Of a stretch of DNA of 64,000 nt, positions 59,890-64,000 are shown one piece after another. Positions within the stretch are counted from its first letter, which is position 1. The number at the start of each line of letters is the position of its first letter. The stretch spans positions 19,092 to 83,091 of the forward strand of contig NZ_CAIJDE010000027.1 in NCBI RefSeq assembly GCF_903819335.1, read 5' to 3'. The stretch is from Flavobacterium panici. Lineage in GTDB: Bacteria > Bacteroidota > Bacteroidia > Flavobacteriales > Flavobacteriaceae. A model generated the notes under the pieces. That model did not search any database. It worked only from the letters and a program-made list of their open reading frames with translations, and was not told where the DNA came from. Both the position numbers and the translations under genes were made by a program.

Positions 59890-60388
59890 CGCTTTGTTAG
59901 TAAATATTTTTCGATTTATTATGTTGCTGGCAATTCAGGTTGTTATTTTTAACAATATGAATTTTCTAGGATACATAAGTCCTTTTCCATATATTCTATA
60001 CATTATTTTATATCCGGTAAACAGTAACAGAGCAGGGTTAATTATTTCCAGCTTTTTATTGGGATTAGTAATGGATATGTTTTGTAATTCTGGCGGAATT
60101 CACGCTACTGCTTGTGTTATTTTGGCTTACTATCGACCGTATATTTTTAAGTTTTCGTTCGGATTAAGTTATGAATACCAAACTATTAAACTGAACGAAT
60201 CTTTAACCCCAGAACGGTTTTCATTTATATTAGTTTCTGTTTTATTACATCATATTGTTCTATTTACATTAACAGCTTTTGAGTTTAAATTTATATTCGA
60301 CATTTTACTGCGAACACTATTTAGCTCAATTTTTACAATAATCACTTCAATTATAATAATTTACATTATTAAGCCCAATAAACGATGA
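59882..60388 (+). CDS. mreD: Rod shape-determining protein MreD
   Basis: 168-residue inner-membrane protein with about five helices, overlapping mreC (8 bases) and mrdA (4 bases, ATGA). NNMNFLGYISPFPYILYIILYPVNSNRAGLIISSFLLGLVMDMFCNSGGIHATACVILAYYRPYI matches the MreD pattern seen in Bacteroidota. Sequence conservation in this family is low, so position carries much of the call. Confidence 0.92.
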   Translation: MSSALLVNIFRFIMLLAIQVVIFNNMNFLGYISPFPYILYIILYPVNSNRAGLIISSFLLGLVMDMFCNSGGIHATACVILAYYRPYIFKFSFGLSYEYQTIKLNESLTPERFSFILVSVLLHHIVLFTLTAFEFKFIFDILLRTLFSSIFTIITSIIIIYIIKPNKR

Positions 60389-62352
60389 GAAAAGTTCTGC
60401 TGCCCTCTTTAATTATTATTGCAGCATCTTTGCTAGTGATTCGGATATTTTATCTGCAAATTGTAGATGATTCATTCAAATTGAAATCAGAAAATAATGC
60501 GATTAAGAAAGTCTATGACTATCCGGAACGCGGCTATATTTATGACAGAAATGGTAAACTATTAGTTGCCAATCAGGCTTCATATGATATCATGGTAATT
60601 CCAAGAGATATTAAAGAAAACCTTAATGTTGCTGAATTCTGTGCCCTTTTAAATATTACACGGGAAGATTACGAAAAAAGAATTGCAAAGGCCAAAGTTT
60701 ACAGCCCTAGGCTTCCATCTGTATTTTTATCTCAGTTAAACAAAACCGAATTTGCTGCTTTTCAGGAGAAAATCAGAAAGTATGAAGGTTTCTATTTTCA
60801 AAAGCGTTCTCTTCGCGATTATGAAGTAGATTATGGTGCCAATATATTTGGGTTTATCACACAGGTAAACGAAAAACTGATTGCAAAAAATCCATATTAC
60901 AATAGTGGAGATTTAATTGGAAAACAAGGTGTTGAAGAAAGTTACGAAGATATTTTGCGCGGAATTAAAGGTGTAAAATACATTCAAAAAGATAAATACA
61001 ACCGAGAAATTGGTGCCTACAAAGAAGGAAAATACGATACTATTGCCGTTGCCGGAGAAGATATCAATTTAAGTATTGATGCTGAACTTCAAAAGTACGG
61101 TGAAGAATTAATGATTAACAAACGAGGCGGAATTGTTGCTATTGAACCAAAATCTGGTGAAATATTAGCATTAGTTACAGCTCCTTCTTATGATCCCGGT
61201 ATTTTAGTTGGAAGACAAAGATCTAAAAACTATACCCTGTTATATCATGATTCTATCGCAAAACCTTTATATGACCGCGGACTTTTAGCCGAGTATCCTC
61301 CGGGTTCTCCGTTTAAAATTCTAACTGGTTTAGTAGCGTTGCAAGAAGGTGTTATCAACGAGCAGACTACTTTTATGTGTCATCATGGATTTAGTTATGG
61401 CGGCGGACGTTTTATGAAATGCCACGGTTTTGGACCTCATCAATTGCATAATGGTATTTATAATTCCTGCAACACTTACTTTGGACAGGCTTATATGTTA
61501 ACGATTAACAAATATTCAGATCCTGGTAAAGCCGTTGATGTTTGGAGCGGTCACGTAAAAAGTTTTGGTTTAGGTCAATTTATGGGATATGATTTACCAA
61601 CTGGTAAAAAAGGTAATATTCCAACATCAAAAACATATAAAAGGATTTATCCTAACGGAGGATGGCGAAGCTCAACTATTGTGTCAAATGCTATTGGACA
61701 GGGAGAGGTTTTAATGACGCCTATTCAATTGGCAAATATGATGGCAACGGTTGCGAATCAGGGATATTATTATACGCCTCATATCATTAAAAAAATTGAG
61801 GGCAGAAAAATTGATCCTAAGTTTACAGAAAGGCATACGACAACTATTGATCAAAAATATTTTCCACCAGTTATCAGCGGGTTATTTGATGTTTACAACA
61901 AAGGTACCGCTTATGCTCTTAGAGTAAACGGAATTGATATTTGCGGAAAAACAGGAACAGCTGAGAATTATGCCAAAATAAACGGCAAAAGAGAAAAGCT
62001 TAAAGATCACTCTATTTTTGTTGCTTTTGCACCAAAAGACAATCCGAAAATTGCAATTGCGGTTATGATTGAAAATGGAGGTTTTGGAGCAACTGTTGCG
62101 GGACCGATTGCCAGTTTGATGATCGAAAAATATCTAAGAAAGAAAATCACAAGAACTGATTTGGAAGTTCGTGTTTTAAATAAAAGTTTAGCGGCTGAAT
62201 ATGCTAAATTAGGCGGAATGAACGAGGCTAGTGCAATTGAGTCTACACCAAAAGATTCTGTTTTAAAAGCTAAGATTGTAGTTCCTAAAACAGTAACTGC
62301 TCCAAAAACAGAAGCTAAAAAAACAATAATAGACACCACTAAAGAGAATTAA
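60385..62352 (+). CDS. mrdA: Penicillin-binding protein 2 (elongation transpeptidase)
   Basis: 655 residues. One N-terminal membrane helix (LPSLIIIAASLLVIRIFYLQIVD) precedes a pedestal domain and the transpeptidase. Active-site S308 and K311 are in PPGSPFK (SxxK), SCN is in GIYNSCNTYFG, and KTGTAEN is the third motif. The insertion HHGFSYGGGRFMKCHGFGPHQ sits between the first two motifs, as in PBP2 class B enzymes. The last 60 residues are a Lys/Thr/Pro-rich tail, longer than in E. coli. It works with RodA, encoded 12 bases downstream. Confidence 0.96.
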   Translation: MRKVLLPSLIIIAASLLVIRIFYLQIVDDSFKLKSENNAIKKVYDYPERGYIYDRNGKLLVANQASYDIMVIPRDIKENLNVAEFCALLNITREDYEKRIAKAKVYSPRLPSVFLSQLNKTEFAAFQEKIRKYEGFYFQKRSLRDYEVDYGANIFGFITQVNEKLIAKNPYYNSGDLIGKQGVEESYEDILRGIKGVKYIQKDKYNREIGAYKEGKYDTIAVAGEDINLSIDAELQKYGEELMINKRGGIVAIEPKSGEILALVTAPSYDPGILVGRQRSKNYTLLYHDSIAKPLYDRGLLAEYPPGSPFKILTGLVALQEGVINEQTTFMCHHGFSYGGGRFMKCHGFGPHQLHNGIYNSCNTYFGQAYMLTINKYSDPGKAVDVWSGHVKSFGLGQFMGYDLPTGKKGNIPTSKTYKRIYPNGGWRSSTIVSNAIGQGEVLMTPIQLANMMATVANQGYYYTPHIIKKIEGRKIDPKFTERHTTTIDQKYFPPVISGLFDVYNKGTAYALRVNGIDICGKTGTAENYAKINGKREKLKDHSIFVAFAPKDNPKIAIAVMIENGGFGATVAGPIASLMIEKYLRKKITRTDLEVRVLNKSLAAEYAKLGGMNEASAIESTPKDSVLKAKIVVPKTVTAPKTEAKKTIIDTTKEN

Positions 62353-62363
62353 GATTATTTCAG

Positions 62364-63599
62364 ATGAGAAATCAAAGTGTAAAAAATAACATTGACTGGA
62401 TAAGTGTCTTTATCTACATTGCGCTGGTAACATTGGGGTGGCTGAATATTTATTCCTCTTCATTATTATCAACCGATGGAACATATCAAAAACAATTAAT
62501 TTTTATTGGATGTACAATTCCACTAATTTTTGTTGTGTTATTTGTTGATGGAAAATTTTACGAAAAATACGCCAGTATTATTTTTGGTGTGGCATTATTG
62601 TCTTTAGCCGGATTGTTTCTCTTTGGGAAAACAATTGCCGGTCAGCGATGCTGGTATGCGATAGGAAGTTTCACGCTTCAGCCGTCAGAGTTTGCAAAAG
62701 CCGCTACATCATTGGCATTAGCCAAATATTTAAGTGATACACAAATTAACCTTAAAGAAACAAACAGGCAATTACAGGCTTTGGCAATTGTATTTTTGCC
62801 CGTAATGCTTATTTTACCACAGCCCGATCCGGGAAGTGCATTAATCTACAGCGTTTTTATTCTTGTTTTATTTAGAGAAGGATTACCATCTTGGTACGTG
62901 TGGACAGGTTTTATTACCATTTTATTATTTGTATTAACGCTTATTTTAGAACCTTATGTTGTTATTTTAATTGCACTGGGTGTTCTAATTATTATACATT
63001 TTAAAGGAAGAGCCGTTGATAGGAATCTTCTTTTAAGTGCTATTTTATTGGTGCTGATTTCTGGATTTGTTCTTTCTGTTGATTATGTATTTGATAATGT
63101 ATTTAAACAGCACCATAGAGATCGTTTCAATATTCTTTTAGGAAAAAGCGTTGACATGAAAGGTATTGGTTATAATACTAATCAATCTGAAATTGCTATT
63201 GGATCTGGTGGATGGCTTGGAAAAGGCTTTTTAGAAGGAACTCAAACTAAAGGTGGATTCGTTCCTGAACAGCATACTGATTATATTTTTACAACTGTTG
63301 GTGAAGAATGGGGATTTACAGGTTCTCTTGTTGTTATTTTACTTTTTACAGGTTTATTCCTGAGAGTAATTTATTTGGCAGAAAGGCAAAAGACTAAATT
63401 CAGTCGGGTTTATGGTTATTGCGTCGCCGGAATTTTGTTTATACATTTCTTTGTAAATATTGCAATGGTTATTGGTATTTTCCCAACAATTGGAGTGCCT
63501 CTGCCCTTCTTTTCTTATGGAGGTTCGGGACTTTGGGGATTCACTATATTATTGTTCATCTTCTTAAAAATGGATGCTAATAAGGTTAATGAATGGTAG
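62364..63599 (+). CDS. rodA: SEDS peptidoglycan polymerase RodA
   Basis: 411-residue polytopic glycosyltransferase that makes glycan strands for the elongasome. QRCWYAIGSFTLQPSEFAKAATSLALAKYLS, QPDPGSALIYSVFILVLFREGLP, FLEGTQTKGGFVPEQHTDYIFTTVGEEWGF and GVPLPFFSYGGSGLWGFTILLF are the SEDS signatures, including the catalytic Asp region. It is the last gene of the operon. Confidence 0.96.
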   Translation: MRNQSVKNNIDWISVFIYIALVTLGWLNIYSSSLLSTDGTYQKQLIFIGCTIPLIFVVLFVDGKFYEKYASIIFGVALLSLAGLFLFGKTIAGQRCWYAIGSFTLQPSEFAKAATSLALAKYLSDTQINLKETNRQLQALAIVFLPVMLILPQPDPGSALIYSVFILVLFREGLPSWYVWTGFITILLFVLTLILEPYVVILIALGVLIIIHFKGRAVDRNLLLSAILLVLISGFVLSVDYVFDNVFKQHHRDRFNILLGKSVDMKGIGYNTNQSEIAIGSGGWLGKGFLEGTQTKGGFVPEQHTDYIFTTVGEEWGFTGSLVVILLFTGLFLRVIYLAERQKTKFSRVYGYCVAGILFIHFFVNIAMVIGIFPTIGVPLPFFSYGGSGLWGFTILLFIFLKMDANKVNEW

Positions 63600-63627
63600 G
63601 GTTTTAAATTTTAAATTCCAATTTTTA

Positions 63628-63672
63628 AATTGCTTCGCCTGTTCGCTATCGCTCGGGTCCAAATTCCAATTG
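63628..63672. repeat. GCTTCGCCTGTTCGCTATCGCTCGGG repeat
   Basis: GCTTCGCCTGTTCGCTATCG followed by CTCGGGTCCAAATTCCAATT. A related copy in opposite orientation is at 27598-27660. Both are GC-rich islands flanked by AATTCCAA/TTTGGAATTT words. Confidence 0.6.
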
Positions 63673-63739
63673 TAGAACTCCTCTTTTCATTGATACAAAA
63701 AACATAAAAAAATTATTTTTATAATCTCATTCTATAAAC

Positions 63740-63844
63740 ATAGCCCACGGTTTCAACCGTGGGAAACGAATGGAATGACGAATGGATTGCAAATCTAACA
63801 TGCGATTACATATATTGCGTCCCACGGTTGAAACCGCGGGCTAT
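63740..63844. repeat. REP-like inverted repeat ATAGCCCACGGTTTCAACCG
   Basis: ATAGCCCACGGTTTCAACCG at 63740-63759 and its near-complement at 63820-63844 bound a 105-base element. Each end is itself a hairpin (CCCACGGTTTCAACCGTGGG). There is no ORF in 63600-64000. Confidence 0.75.
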
Positions 63845-63955
63845 ATTTAAAATGGGCAATAATATTCAACTGATGATTTTAAATTGAATCATATCTAATA
63901 ATGACTAGTCCTAAATAATCGATACAGATTTAATTAGACAAAAATATTTAATTAA

Positions 63956-63989
63956 GCACCTGCAATAAGTTTTTTGCAGGTGTTTTTTC
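63956..63989 (+). terminator. Terminator near right edge
   Basis: CACCTGCA pairs with TGCAGGTG followed by TTTTTTCTTTT. It is about 360 bases past rodA, so it may end a long rodA transcript or serve a convergent gene beyond the edge. Confidence 0.75.
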
Positions 63990-64000
63990 TTTTATAGGTT

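Noticed and set aside
1..64000. CRISPR arrays, tRNA or rRNA genes, transposases, prophage
   Set aside because: I found no regularly spaced identical repeats, no tRNA-like T-loop/anticodon pattern and no recombinase motifs; repeats present are REP- or MITE-like only.

Overview
The window looks like chromosome of a Flavobacterium-type member of the Bacteroidota (F. johnsoniae-like). The evidence is low GC content, TTTG...TAnnTTTG promoters, a PorT/TamL pair, GLPGLI and DUF5686-type envelope proteins, an unfused class II aldolase, and gene orders typical of flavobacteria. I saw no rRNA, tRNA, CRISPR array, transposase gene or prophage. The only mobile-looking DNA is short intergenic palindromes and REP-like repeats.

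Region 1 (1-9.8 kb) is inorganic sulfur assimilation. A minus-strand operon runs from a TauE/SafE sulfite/anion exporter to cysH (4Fe-4S APS reductase), cysD, cysN and a siroheme sulfite reductase cut by the left edge. A palindromic operator sits at its transcription start. A second TauE/SafE gene is divergent, and an Rrf2 regulator with four clustered cysteines follows it. metZ and an OsmC-family gene come next.

Region 2 (9.8-22.5 kb) is methionine biosynthesis and the most interesting part. It holds thrA (aspartokinase-homoserine dehydrogenase), metX behind a classical SAM-I riboswitch, a degenerate homoserine dehydrogenase paralogue, metY, a TonB-dependent receptor, and metK behind a SAM-II-like riboswitch with long loops. 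Three genes here (the receptor, a 62-residue gene before metY, and a 66-residue gene) are each preceded by a tiny ORF rich in Met and Cys codons. Each tiny ORF is followed by an intrinsic terminator whose 5' arm can instead pair with the end of the tiny ORF or the bases just after it. This is the layout of ribosome-mediated attenuation. The three peptides share an N-M-M signature, the three promoters share the same spacing, and the two small downstream proteins share a C-terminal motif. I infer a met/cys-responsive leader-peptide family with a companion small-protein family, neither of which I can name.

Region 3 (22.5-38.3 kb) is envelope and housekeeping: a large secreted protein of unknown function, an outer-membrane barrel plus GLPGLI pair, a deoxynucleoside kinase, a membrane pyrophosphatase with an unusual Cys-rich tail, soluble pyrophosphatase, an AlkA-type glycosylase, an acyltransferase and a DUF5686-type protein.

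Region 4 (38.3-57.9 kb) is core metabolism: pyruvate dehydrogenase E1 beta, etfBA, a bifunctional-nuclease-family protein, thyA-folA, menaquinone methyltransferase followed by porT (type IX secretion), an rRNA methyltransferase, tamL, class II aldolase, an accD lacking all zinc-ribbon cysteines, a small regulator, a cupin-like protein, a MacB/FtsX permease and purH. Region 5 (57.9-63.6 kb) is the mreBCD-mrdA-rodA cell-shape operon. The last 400 bases hold only repeats and a terminator.
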